Below are positions 1 to 12,959 of a stretch of DNA of 64,000 bases, in pieces. Each line of letters opens with the position of its first letter. Position 1 is the first letter of the stretch. The notes below the pieces were generated by a model. It did not search any database. It saw only the letters and a list, made by a program, of their open reading frames with translations, and had not been told where the DNA came from. The DNA is from Sindora glabra (taxonomy: Eukaryota; Streptophyta; Magnoliopsida; Fabales; Fabaceae). The stretch spans positions 4,035,001 through 4,099,000 of the forward strand of contig CM035236.1 of assembly GCA_020226215.1 (NCBI GenBank), read 5' to 3'. A program made the position numbers and the translations under genes.

Positions 1-2135
1 CTTGTTATCCTGTAATGAGTTAAATTGTTATTGGGTGTAAACTAACAATTAATTTAATATTGAGTCAAATTTTTTATATTTTATTTTATTATTAAATTAA
101 TAAGTCTACCGTCAACAAAGATCTAACGGATTTCACTTTGACATGTGAGAAATGAATACAAACTAAAAGATTTGAAGGGATACAAACCAATGACTTAAGC
201 AACAGTTAATTATGTTGCTTTTCGTAATTTTTGCACCCACACTACATAGGCAGTTGCATTTTCAATCCTCAACCACTAGTTTGTGTATTTCTCTCTGCTT
301 TTTTATCTGGAATAGAAAATCTTTTCAGTTACTCTTAAAATCTTTAAATAATATAAAATATTTCGAAGCATAGATATTGTGCTCTTGTGGCCGTGTATTA
401 TTTATTTGCTGGACGGGAAATTTAGATTTTTTTAAATACAATTTAGCCATTTAAATTGTCATTAAATCGTAAAAACATTATATAAACTTTAAAACTTTAT
501 ATTTCATCTCCTGAACTTTAATTGAATGATAAAAATGATACATTATTTTTAAAATCTTACATTTTAGCTCTTATACTTATAGGAAAAGTAAAATAATTAA
601 TTTTAAATTAAATTTAGACATAATTATTTTGACAATATATAAAATAAGTTATTTAAAAATTATAAAAGTATTATGACAGTAATTGAGAATACATTATATT
701 AAAGTCTGATTCGCTTATATTTAATAAAAATTTCTTTCTAAAAGATATTCAAAATTCATATTTGTGTACACATCATAAACTTCATCTAATTTATAAATTT
801 GAAAAATTGAACCATTTGATAATTTTACATCAAATTTTAAAAGTGATTTTTAATTCTAATCTTTTAGCCCTTTTTTAATCATCTTAGAGAATTTATTACT
901 GAAATCGCATTTTTTTCTCATTTAAACTAAAGAGTGAATTTATATAGTAAAAAAAAAAGTTAACAAATATTACTATTATATTTAGTTCAAAATTAATAAT
1001 TTTGTTTCTTTCTAAAAATTTAAATAGATAAAATGTAAAGATACGACCAAACTTAAGAATTAAGATAGGATATTATATTTAAAAAAAAAAAAAACAGAAG
1101 CCACACTTGTAGGATCGACCTAATTATGCTTGAAAGATGGACCCTACAATCGGGTTGATTATATGAAGAAAACAATTAAAGAAAAAATCAAAATATGGAT
1201 CTAAAAATCCTGTGACTAGCTCGCCCCATTGGGACGAAGGCCATATGTATTGCAGAAAAGGGCATTAAACCCACGTGCAAAAAAGTACACGCCTGCCTCC
1301 TTATATGCTACAATTTGATTGGTCAGAAGACAGAATTCCAATTAAAAAGCCCCTTGCGCTCATGCAACCATAATGTAAACTTGTGATTTTTTTTAATTAG
1401 AATTTTAGGTTGAAATTAGAGTATTCATAAATTTATTTTTAATAAATGTTATTTTTAAATTTTAAATTTTTATTGATTAACTGGTAAAATTTATCCATAT
1501 TAACATATTTTTAACTAAACTAAAATATGTGCCTCAACATGTGATTTTGCATAGAGCCACTTTGGACGTTCCAATTATGTGTAACACTAACGTTAATACT
1601 ACTGTTCTTATTGAGATTTGACTGGCCAAATATTATGCAAGAAAGTGTAACTTTTTAAAACCATTAAAATATTATATCATTTGATTGATTATAAATTTAT
1701 AAAATATGGAAAATAAAAATTTTTAGGAAGTTTTCTTCTTATGAAAAGTTGTCTATTACATACTTTGAATTAAAAGAATATTTTAAGAAACTTTTAATAC
1801 CCCTTTTATCAACCAAACGACCTTAAACTTGTATAGGACATTTATTATGAAAAATTCAATCTCTGAGGAAAACTTACTTGTTGTGAGAAGCAAACTAACC
1901 TTTAGTATTTCCATTCATACTACGATATTCTCAATAATTGATACACTTACAGAAATTTTGGTTTCCAATTACCAGAAAAAGCTAACACAACTAATTTACC
2001 TGTAATTACTTTACACTTACACACATTCGTTCTTACGGATGATGTGCCAAGAGCTCTAATTGTAATGAGAAAGCACTAATAATGATGCATAAAATTAGTC
2101 CAAAATATGAAGCCTTTAAATATAAGAAAAGTAGT
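1..2135. other. AT-rich intergenic sequence, no gene seen
   Basis: No reading frame here resembles a known protein. The stretch is A/T-rich with short homopolymer runs. A small GC-richer patch near 1,200-1,370 carries a G-box core CACGTG at 1,272-1,277 and an inverted CCAAT box (ATTGG) at 1,318-1,322, which could be promoter-like. No convincing first exon follows on either strand, so I do not call a promoter. Confidence 0.5.
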
Positions 2136-2660
2136 GTAGAGAGGGTAGATCTGGTGATGTGCCATGAGTTCTACTTGTAGGTATGGTGAACGTCTTCTCC
2201 CATTTTGGAATCTTTGGTCTAAAGATTAATGGTGGTATGGGCAGGCACATGGCTTGCTGTTGAGGCACACTTTGATATGATATAAATGAGAAAGAGGGGG
2301 AAGAGGAAATGTTGCTCCATTGATGTCGGACACGAGGGGCTGTGGGAGGGGCCGCTTGTTTCTGCTTCTTAGTGCTTCAGTGAGTTGTTTCCCAGCTGGA
2401 AGTTTGGTGATCTGCCATAGGTAGAAGTAGTTTATTTTTTAGTACTTTCCAAACATCGATTTGATTGCTGCTTCTTACTTTCTTTGTCTTAACATATTTT
2501 TCCCTTCTTCAAGATTTCACTGAATAAAGAGGCTCTCTCATTGCATGTGCACTTTACAGGCACCTTTTTGCTTCTCTAACAAACTTCTGCCTTCAGCACA
2601 CCAGCTCTTACCTTATGGTCATTATCAGCATTAGGTTTTGAGGGGAGTTGGGGATATATC
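2136..2660. other. GC-richer non-coding island of unknown nature
   Basis: Base composition is clearly higher in G and C than in the flanks, with purine-rich runs around 2,290-2,350. There is no sustained open frame and I recognise no domain. It could be an exon of a non-coding transcript, a decayed gene fragment or part of a transposon. The sequence alone does not decide. Confidence 0.3.
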
Positions 2661-3139
2661 TTTAAATTTACGAGCAACAACATTAAGTTTCATTGGTTGA
2701 TCCGAGCAGATTTTATCCGATAGGAGCTCAAATTTTAGAAATAATTTTTATTAAAAGAAAAGAAATTTATAAATATTTTAACTTTGATATAATTACTTAT
2801 CTAATGTCTCACCAAATATTTCACTAGCTAGAAATTACAAATAATTTCTCATGTTTATAAAAATAATATAATTTGAAAATAAAAATGATGCGACGCCAAA
2901 AATATCATATACAAACACTGACGAAAATTTATAAAAATTATGTGTACAAATGATATTTTTACAAACATGGCCATGGTGGTTTCTACTGCAATTCAGAAAG
3001 AGTAAATGAAAAATACAGTAGAAAAGATAAAAGGAAATAGGCACCAATCAGGTGGGGTAGGTTTAAGGGATTCTAACTTTTCTCTATTTGTTTTGTTTCC
3101 ACATAGTCAAGGATCATTAGCGCAAGCCCAGATTATAAC
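2661..3139. other. Intergenic, nothing recognised
   Basis: This is AT-rich sequence with two short opposing open frames at 2,835-3,188 that show no protein family features and are probably chance. I see no RNA gene or repeat structure here. Confidence 0.4.
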
Positions 3140-3262
3140 GCATTATTTTAGAATGCACTATTATCTAAAAATTATTAAATTTTATTAATTCAATTTATGC
3201 AATATAATTCAGATTAATAAATTTGAATTATTAAATTTAATAATACACTATAAAAATAATGC
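3140..3262. repeat. Small palindromic MITE-like element
   Basis: The first roughly 40 bases (GCATTATTTTAGAATGCAC...) match the reverse complement of the last roughly 40 (..ATAAAAATAATGC), and the symmetry continues inward with mismatches. The whole 123 bp can fold into an imperfect hairpin. This is the form of a miniature inverted-repeat transposable element. No target-site duplication is evident, so the superfamily is not assigned. Confidence 0.5.
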
Positions 3263-4569
3263 ATCCAAAAATGGCCTTAGCACAACCAACTTAAGATGCA
3301 TAAAGCTATCTCTGATGATTTAATAAAATAATAAACGACGTCTGAAGATTACATCATCCCATTTAACTTGGAAATGCTGCACCACGGTCCACCCAGCTGT
3401 GCCTCTAAATGCTCATACAAAGCCTCATTGGAACAAGACACTTATCCTTAACACTTTATTAAGGGTTGTTATAGGCAATGGAGTATATTCATTAATTGGT
3501 AAGAACCTGCACGTGGTCAAATTCTTTTTCTGTTATTTTCTTCTTTTATTTTTTTTTTAACTAGGTATTCTTTCATAGTGGTGCTTAGATTAAAAAATTT
3601 TTAAAATAAAGACCGTTCAATTATAAAAAAATAAAAAATAAAAAATAAAGATGATTCCTCTTACATATTTGAATAAATCAAAACATATATATGTGGAGTC
3701 CTAGTGATTAATTAAGTACATAAAGGGTCAGTACCATATGCCACCTATATCTTAAATGATTCATTTCTCAAAATATCGGTTATCTTGTTCCAATATGTAC
3801 TTAACTATTTGGCCAAAAATTGATTCTCATTTAGAAATTAACTAAATCATGTGCCAAATCATTGGACCCTTAAAACTTCAAAAAGGATCTGAGCATGGTT
3901 GACTATATAATGCATAGAGTTGGATTTTATTTGTTTTTTTTCTACAAATATTGAGTCATTTTATATGCAAATTGAGGTAATTGGTGAATAGCTTGCAATT
4001 TGCTGTCATAGGCTAATAGCCAATTTATGACTGGAACAGTTGGTAATGCATAACAGCCAGGATTTGATTTGAAGACCTTTACACAGAACATGCTAAAGAA
4101 TGGGACCCTAAAATGAATTCAAAGAGATCAAAAGAAAACAAGTCGATTAAGGGAAAAGAGCGACAAAGAAAGGACATTTTTAGTTAAAGCATATTCACCA
4201 CATATCTAAAACGGTAAAATCTCCGGAAGCACTTGCCATCTCTATCAATTTTCTCATTTCATCCCCATATTTACATATCGTTTCCCCAAACGTCATTGTG
4301 ATTTATTTATTTATTTTTATAATATCACATACAATCAGAGGATGCATGTGACATGTGAATGCGATTGATATAAATTACAATATCATAAGAAACATTTTCA
4401 CTCTTTATTAACTATAATTAAACTAAAATAACTCTCTGTAAAAAGTATGATTGTAAATTGTAATTATGATCATAATTGCAGTTATGTTGCATAATAAATT
4501 ATAGATATAAAAACATATAATCATTATGAATTCAAGTTGTGGAAAATTACTATTACATCATTAGAAATC
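3263..4569. other. Intergenic, nothing recognised
   Basis: The sequence is A/T-rich with no sustained reading frame. An A-rich imperfect repeat (units like AAAAAATA) lies at about 3,625-3,650. I see no gene, RNA or clear transposon end here. Confidence 0.45.
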
Positions 4570-5580
<1,011 letters not shown>

Positions 5581-5617
5581 CTAATAGTTTCACTAAAATT
5601 TTATTTTGATTTCTGTA

Positions 5618-5800
5618 AAATTTATTTTCCATCAATTTGTCCCTCACTAAATATTAATATCAATTTAATCCCTAAAAATTAACTTCATCTCAAATTTTAA
5701 TCTATCCGTTAAGAGTAAATAGTAAAATTTAACAACTTGACTGATGTGGTGCTGTGAGCTCTTATGTGACTTATTAAATTTTTTTACTAGCCTTACTAGA
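5618..5800 (+). repeat. Dispersed repeat-family copy
   Basis: A segment containing TTTGTCCCTCACTAA, ATATCAATTTAATCC and CTCAAATTTTAATC in that order recurs, diverged, in (+) orientation at about 9,460-9,560 and in (-) orientation at about 10,178-10,320 and 10,385-10,560. It is likely an arm of one inverted-repeat transposon family found several times in this window. Confidence 0.5.
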
Positions 5801-6071
5801 TGTCATGCCAATCTCCCAAACTAACAAAGTACACTACAATAGAATTGTCTTTTAATATTAGCACATTGATATCAGTTATAAAGAAAATCAAATAATGGCG
5901 TAGTAACATTTTTTAAAATAAATGCAATTTACTATGTTGTTTAACATAATGAACCAATGTTATAAAGCATTAATTTCTAATGCAAGATAAAGATTCTAGC
6001 TAGAAAAATTTAAGAAGACGATCATTATTTATAATTATTATCTAAATGAATACAATGTTTACATTTAAGAT

Positions 6072-6180
6072 CTCATTGTATTTTATACATCGTTGTTCAA
6101 TTTTAGATGTCTAAAGAATATATGAACAGACCTATCTCATTGTATTGTATTTTATACATCGTTGTTCATTTTTAGATGTC
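6072..6180. repeat. Tandem duplication, unit about 64 bp
   Basis: The string CTCATTGTATTTTATACATC at 6,072 recurs as CTCATTGTATTGTATTTTAT from 6,136, with a 5-bp expansion. It is followed in both copies by GTTGTTCA(A/T)TTTTAGATGTC. The copies are nearly identical, so the duplication is fairly recent compared with its surroundings. Confidence 0.8.
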
Positions 6181-6683
6181 AATTATATGGTAATAGGGGA
6201 CGTATAACACCTTGTGTTGCTTATAAATAATGTTCGACTCTCTTTTTAAAATATTTATGCAATACTTTAACTTCTATTATTTAACTTTAATGTGTGTTTG
6301 AGGAGGAGAAAAATAGCTCCCCCCTCCATTTCATCTAATAACTTTAGAGATTTTATAAAATCTGATCTTTGCTACTTCATCTATTATTATCTCTAAATAT
6401 GTTATATGAGATGAAAGGGGAGTTATTTTCGTTCTCTTTAAACATGGACTAACATTAGTAACAAAGAAAAATGTATTATCTAAATCTATGATATACTAAT
6501 ATCAAAATTTAATAGACATCAAAGAGTGATTTTTGATTCATGGCTATGAAAATGGGTAATGAGAGTGAAAGAACATACAATCCTATTTTTCTTTCTTTTT
6601 CTTTTTTAAATTTATGTATTGTTGTAAAATTGTATTTCATCAATGTAGTATATGCAAAGAAGTTTATAGATATAAATAAAACT

Positions 6684-7063
6684 TTTATTTTATAATTCAT
6701 TGTTACCTCATTTCTCATATATTTCTTTTCTTATGTTCACAAGTTACTACATTTAGATAACTTTATATTTTTAAATAGATAGGTGTGTTATCCTCAAATT
6801 TCACTTGGTACTGTATAATTTGGTAAAGTACTTCCAAATGAAGTAGTTATAAAAAAATTATTAAATAACATCGTTTATTTCATAATTCATTGTTACCTCA
6901 TTTCTCATATATTTCTTTTTTTATATTCACAACTTACTACATTTAAATAACTTTCTATTTTTAAATAGATAGATGCTTTATCCTTAAATTTCACTTAGTA
7001 TTGTGTAATTTGGTAGCGTACTTTGACATGAAGTAGTTATAAAAAAATTGTTAAATAACATCG
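6684..7063. repeat. Two-copy tandem duplication, unit 190 bp
   Basis: The unit 6,684-6,873 is repeated head-to-tail at 6,874-7,063 with an exact 190-bp period. Both copies open with TTTATTT(T/C)ATAATTCATTG and close with ..TTAAATAACATCG. They differ by roughly twenty scattered substitutions and no large indel. This is a local tandem duplication inside the putative CACTA element. Confidence 0.88.
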
Positions 7064-7973
7064 TATATTTATAGAAATTGATATGGTTAGTAACTATTGT
7101 TCTTATACCACAACGACTTTTAAAAGCAATTGATCTTTAAAGGTCCATATTGCCACTTAACTTATAATTAATATTTACCAATATATAATAAATACTAAAC
7201 ATTTACTAAACACTATGTTTAGGTTATGGTAATAAATACATACCAATGTGTAATATATTAAGAAGTTTAGATAAATAAAATTAAATATGTCCAAATTGCA
7301 TTTATGAAGAATTCTAAATAAATGGAACTAAAGTAGGTTACATGAATGATTTTTTTTATCGATCATTGTGTAAGTTTATTTTCAATCATCATGAACTTTA
7401 ACTTACAACATTGATTTTAAAGTAATAATTAATATCTAATTATTGCTTATAAATAGCTATAATATTTCAAAATAGATTTCCTTACATAAAAAAGAGGGCT
7501 TTTGATTTGTGGTGTGTAGATCTTGGTATTTAACATTATTATTGCTATTTGGATTATCTAAAAAACTTTCAGAGTTTCTTATAAGGACTTGTATCCACAC
7601 CTTGAAAGGAACTCTTAGAGATTCCTAATTTTTTTCAATAGCCAGGGAAATGTTAATTTTATAGTCCATAAACTTTATCTTAAAAGCATTCTTTGTTAAT
7701 GGATTTTGAAAACCAATACTTTAGAAAGTTTTGGAATCGATCAAAGTTCCTTCCAAGAAATTATATTGACATTTTGGCCCTGAACTCAAAAATAATATAA
7801 ATCATTTAGAAAGACTTTGAATAAGAATCCTTCTAAGTTCTTTGTAGAATATTTATATTCATTGCCAAAATATGAATACAATTCCTTTAATTAAAGGAAC
7901 TTGAGGAGATTCTAGATCTTTTATTTGCTATAAGCCTTTGATATTACCTATGTTTCAATGTGGAAATTGATAT

Positions 7974-8027
7974 ATTGCTTGCTTTATGTGTTATGTCAAA
8001 TTTTGATATACATAAAGCAAGAAGTAT
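7974..8027. repeat. Hairpin with 12-bp perfect arms
   Basis: CTTGCTTTATGT at 7,978-7,989 is the exact reverse complement of ACATAAAGCAAG at 8,010-8,021. Partial pairing extends outward and the loop is about 20 nt. It makes two mirror-image chance open frames on opposite strands at 7,944-8,181. The role is unknown and transposon-internal symmetry is the simplest explanation. Confidence 0.6.
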
Positions 8028-9422
8028 ATTCATTTTTGTATTGAAATGCATGAACCTTAAGAGGCTCAAAGCAAATAAATTCCATGTTAATTTTATCATA
8101 CAATTGACAATGAAAAGTAAATATATCACTAGGCTTAAGATATTGATTTTATTATATAACAAATACAAAATATTTAAATAATATTATTTCTCTTTTCTAA
8201 AAAATTGTGAAAACAAAGGTGGGTGTCAAAATTGAAAATCTATCTTGGGAGTCAAATTGTAGCTATATTACAAAGAATACCCTACAAAGTGAACAACCAA
8301 ATTACAAATATATTACAAAGTCCACTACAATTTCTCTTTAACAAAAAAGATCATCTTTGCTCGAGTTTAACTATTTTTCGCTCTTATTAGTGTCTTCTTT
8401 TCTACATTAAGGTCCATTCAAACACTTTATTTCTCCTCTAAACCTAATTATGAATATCCATTTATTATGTGTTATGTTAATTTGTTCAGATTCTTTGTTT
8501 TCAATTTTATGAATTAAGGGTTTTGGTTGATATAGGTTTTTTAAAGAGAAAGCAATAGATTTATTCCTTACAAAATCAAATCAATCAATATTTCTATACA
8601 AAAGGTCAAGATAACAAAAATAAATTGCACAATGCACAACTCCACCAAAGTTTAATAGTAAAAGCCAGTTAATAAGGAATAATATATTAATGTTTTACTT
8701 ATAACATTAATTCTAACATCCTTATGCCTTTATTTTGCTACAATGAGATTCAAAAATATTTTTGTCAATGGTCACTTTTGGAAAACAATAAAAGTTTCAT
8801 CTTAGCATAGACACATTAAGATAGGATTTAAATACATGTTATTTTCAATTTTTGTAATATCCACATATTATATGTTTTTTATTATTCAAACCCAAACAAA
8901 TATACCATTTTTCATCTTTTTCTAATTTATTATATTTAAGATATTAATCTTAATCACAAAAATATTGAAATAAAGATTAAATACTACTATTATTGCTTGT
9001 ATAGTAATATGATATGTCAAATTTTATAATTAGGTTTGAATGCTACTCTAGAGGTAATGAAATTTAGAAGAATTCATCAAAATTAATAAAAATTAATGTT
9101 GTTGCTTTCATAAATATGTTAACATATTACATATTAAATGTTAGTTACATAATAAAAACTAATGTCTTAAATGAATTTAAAGCAATGAAAGATTGATTAT
9201 TAACATTGATTACTATGATAAAAAATTGACATTGTATTTTCAACTAAAATTACTAAATACATCAATTTCCTTTTAAAAAAATTAATGTTGTTATGGTATT
9301 CAACATTGATTAAAAAATGTTGAAGTACTAGATTTATAACAATATCCGCATATCTGTCAAGTTAGAACCAACTTCAAAGCCTTTTAACAACCGATGTTAA
9401 AAGATATTTTTGTACTAGTGAT

Positions 9423-10346
9423 GAATACAAATTTTAATTTGTGTAAGAGAAATTTTTTTATTAATTTTATCCCTCACTAATGGTAATAAGTATCAATTTA
9501 ATTTTTGTGATTAGCTCTATCTTAAAATTTAGTCTGTCTATTAGAGGAAGGAAAAACTTAATAACTAAACTAAGTTAACACTATTAATTCTCAATTTGCA
9601 TTGTTAGCAATAATTTACAAATTGAGAATATTTTTAAATGCAAAAATCTTGCTTCCAAATATAGAATATATGACATCCAAAAATTTTTTGAATAATAATT
9701 ATAAAATTTCCTTTATAAAATTTAAAATATATAAAATTTATGTGTATAAGATTTATAAAATGTATCCTATAGAAACTTTAGAAAATAATTTAATTCAAAA
9801 ATTCATAATTTTTTGGGCACTTGTTTTAAATTTTATATATTATTAAAGCATTTTAGTAATCATTATGAAAAATATATAAATTATTTATTTATATTTGAAT
9901 GATTTGGCTATTAATTTTAAATGTTGAACAGCAATTTTATTTTGCTTTATGATAAATATCCAAATTTAAAGTTTTATAAAATGATATTATGATTTTATTA
10001 TATTAGTTATTTAGAGTATATTAGATGAAGTATAGTTTTGAACTTTTTTTTTAATTCTTTGGGCAAAAGTTGATTTAAAAATGGGATATGAATAATTTGT
10101 ATTTGGAAGTTAAATTTTTGTATTTAGAAGTATTTTTAGTCTATAAATTACTTTTAAAAATATAGAGGGAAAACTAATGATATTAACTCAATTTAGCCAT
10201 TAAGTTTTCCCAATCTCCTAATAAATGAGGGACTAAATTTTAAAACAAGATTAATTTTTAAAGGCCAAATTGATGCAAATTAATATTAGTGAAGGACAAA
10301 ATTAATAGAAATTTCATTTTATAAGAATTAAAATTTGTGTTTATTC
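9423..10346. mobile_element. Inverted-repeat transposon relic with about 160-bp arms
   Basis: The left arm (about 9,423-9,592) starts GAATACAAATTTTAATT. The right arm (about 10,178-10,346) read in reverse starts GAATAAACACAAATTTTAATT. Both continue through TTATTAATTTT(A/G)TCC, CACTAATG/TATTAA, CAATTT and TTAAAATTTAGTC in the same order. The roughly 600-bp centre has one chance open frame (9,601-9,846) and no recognisable protein. The arms match the repeat at 5,618. It is best described as a non-autonomous TIR element; no target duplication is confirmed. Confidence 0.55.
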
Positions 10347-10384
10347 TTTTAACGTGGGGGTTGACATCACATTTATTAAAATCA

Positions 10385-10560
10385 ATCATTATTTAACAGG
10401 TTATGTAAAAATTGACAGTGTTATGCCAGCTAAATCATTAAGTTTTTTTTTGTTTATTCAAGACTAAAGGACTAAAAATTTGAGACAGAATTTTTTTTAG
10501 AAATTACATTGATACTAACTTTTAATGGGTGGGTAGCGAAACAAATTGAAATTTGATTAG
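10385..10560 (-). repeat. Dispersed repeat-family copy, inverted orientation
   Basis: Read on the (-) strand, it carries the same ordered blocks as 5,618-5,800: a CTAC/CTCAC..ATTAA start, ATCAATGTAATT, then TCAAATTTTTAGTCC and AAACTTAATGATTTAGC. It then continues into a TGTCAATTTTTACAT-like block that corresponds to the end of the 5,618 copy. Confidence 0.45.
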
Positions 10561-12900
10561 GTTTTTGATCCAATGAATTTTAATTTAACATATATAACTA
10601 AAGGAAAAACCGAAACAGTAATTTTACCGAAATCACAATTCAAAGGGAGAAATTCTCAAACCGCCAGTAAACCCTAATCTCAAGGAGTTCTCCGGTCCCT
10701 TTAACGTTTGTGCAAGCGGATAGAAAAACCTCTAGATTTCTTTACAAGTTAAATAAACAAATACAAACATAAAACTGTTAGTACCAAATCAGTATTCTAC
10801 GGATCGTAAAAACGGGAAAAGGAAAAAGCTATTGCCCATATCAATCAGTGAAGCATCCCTCAAAAAGAAAGAGGAAAAGGACAGATCATCTACAAAGGTG
10901 AGATGAAGCATAAATTAATTATATAAATTTAAACACCAGAAAATTGGAATATGAGTACAAGTGGGACTGAATATTATTTATATAAAAACATATGTTGAGA
11001 AATTAAGGGTAATTTAATTCCTAGCTTATGTACAAGTTGCATTGCAGCTAAGTTTGCCTTTTATAGAAGAGACTTGTGATTGGGACTAACTATGTTGAGC
11101 TCATTGTGGGGACAGACAGAGACACACATGTAATATTGGGGGCATTAAGACACCCTTAATACAGACACTTGTTTTAGAGATAAGTAGATAGCTTTGGTCT
11201 CACAAAGACGCGACACTGTTATTTTCAGGGCTCATTGTTCTCGGTTTGATTAACACTGATCTCCGGGGCTACTTCTGCCCCACACCGACTTTTTTCTCTT
11301 TTTTTAAATGTAAGTTGACAAGGAGAGCTTCCTATAATTCTATCACACAAAACATCAATGGCATAATATCATTATCAATAAAGGTTGACTCAAAAGTTAT
11401 TATCACATTTGATTTGGCCAAAAAAGCCATTTTGTTACAAATTAATTTTTATATAAACTCACAGTTAGGCGCGATTTCGAAAATGAATATCCCTGAAGTT
11501 TGTGTTTTACGCAGCTAGCTACATTTACATCAAAAAATAAAAGGATAAGAATTCTTACATTTAGTTCTCTTTTTTATCTATCACTTTATCAAATAATTTT
11601 TTATTTAAATAAAAAATTATTATCATTTTATTTTCAATTATCTCATTTTTTCTTATTTTTTATATTTTTTATTTTAATTATTCTAAAAATACTCTATGTA
11701 TAAGTCGACTATTTGTTAGTTTTTATGCACTTATTTCATTTATAAGAGACATTCAATATTAGTAAAAAATAGTACACTTCCATCTAATTTTTTTTAGTCA
11801 CTTACATTAGCTTTTTTTGCTTATTTATTGAATTACACTTGTAACCTTTAATTTTTTAAAATTATACACTTTAATACTTTAAAATTATACATCAATTTTT
11901 TAACTACAATCCTTTTCGAATGTTGTTCTTAGTGTTTGGAAGATTATTTTAATACATTTAATATACATATGATTTTTTTATTGAAGAATAATACAATAGG
12001 CTTGGGATTTCTTTAAAAATAAAGGCATATTTACATATAAAAATATAAAACAATATCCTTTTTACATTAGAGAACAAATTACAATAACAATTAACACTAG
12101 TATGAAATATAAATATGAAAATGATTTAGTGGTAAAAATTTATAAGTTTCAAAAGGAGAAGTATCAAATATATTTAATACTATGATAATAACTTAAATAA
12201 ATTATACTCTATTTTTCAAAATTTATCTAATTAAAAAAATAATTTATTATTATTATAAAATAATGTGATTAATGATGAATATAGCTTATAAAAATGAAAT
12301 AATTTAATTTATTAGGATTTAAAAACTTTTTAATCATTTATGTAGTTTTAATTAAAAATGTAATTTATTATATTATATTTTATTACAAAAAATTTGATAA
12401 TGATTTTTTTTAACAATCTTAAGATTTCCAAAAATTTGAAAATGTGAACCAAACGTAGAAGTATAACATATCTAAAATTCTGGTAAAAAATTCTTAGTAA
12501 AATTTACAATAAACTAAATATAGAAATATTACATTTCTATTAATTAAATTTCTAAAAATCATATTTTTGGGCACCACTTAAAGGATTTTTCCCTTTTTTT
12601 TATTTTTTCCTAATTGAGGATTTCCTTTTCCCTTAAAATTAGATAGAATTTTTTGCAATGTTTTGAACTATATTAATTTTCAAGACCGGAGCTATTAACC
12701 ATTCAACCATCTCTCCTAAAAGGTAATTTATGGGCTTGTATAACTAATTATGTGCATAAAATAGATTAACTTAGGCATAAAAGTGGGCTTTAACTAATTT
12801 TTTTCACATTTATGAAAATAATTTGACAAAACATTAAATTCAAAACAAAATTAAAAAAAATCAATAACGTAAACATCTTTGTATGGGTAGGTGAGTATTT
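10561..12900. other. Intergenic, with GC-richer patches but no gene
   Basis: Two patches stand out from the A/T background: about 10,625-10,870, and 11,030-11,290, which contains GGTCTCACAAAGACGCGACA. The open frame at 11,246-11,518 begins in the second patch but becomes low-complexity and has no family features. These may be remnants of a decayed transcript or leader. The rest is A/T homopolymer-rich and unremarkable. Confidence 0.35.
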
Positions 12901-12959
12901 TGCATTCTTATAACAGAAGAATGTTTAAGTCATATAAAAATATTATCTTACCTATCCTT

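Larger units (their letters stand above)
5832..9420. mobile_element. Probable non-autonomous CACTA (En/Spm-type) element
   Basis: The left end begins CACTACAATAG and the right end closes ..TTTTTGTACTAGTG, so the reverse complement of the right end starts CACTAGTACAAAA. Both ends place a TCTTTTAAYAT block exactly 16 bases inside, and about 20 of the first 28 positions agree. Subterminal bits such as AATGTT and CAACATTAAT recur near the right end. No transposase frame is seen in the 3.6-kb interior, so this would be a non-autonomous or decayed copy. The expected 3-bp target duplication is not matched (GTA on the left, ATG on the right), which lowers confidence. It also contains the tandem duplications listed separately. 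Confidence 0.4.

Noticed and set aside
7944..8181. Two overlapping frames on opposite strands with similar peptides
   Set aside because: The similarity follows from the palindrome at 7,974-8,027, not from coding.
11246..11518. 90-residue frame in a GC-richer patch
   Set aside because: It begins in composition-distinct sequence but then becomes low-complexity. It matches no family I know.
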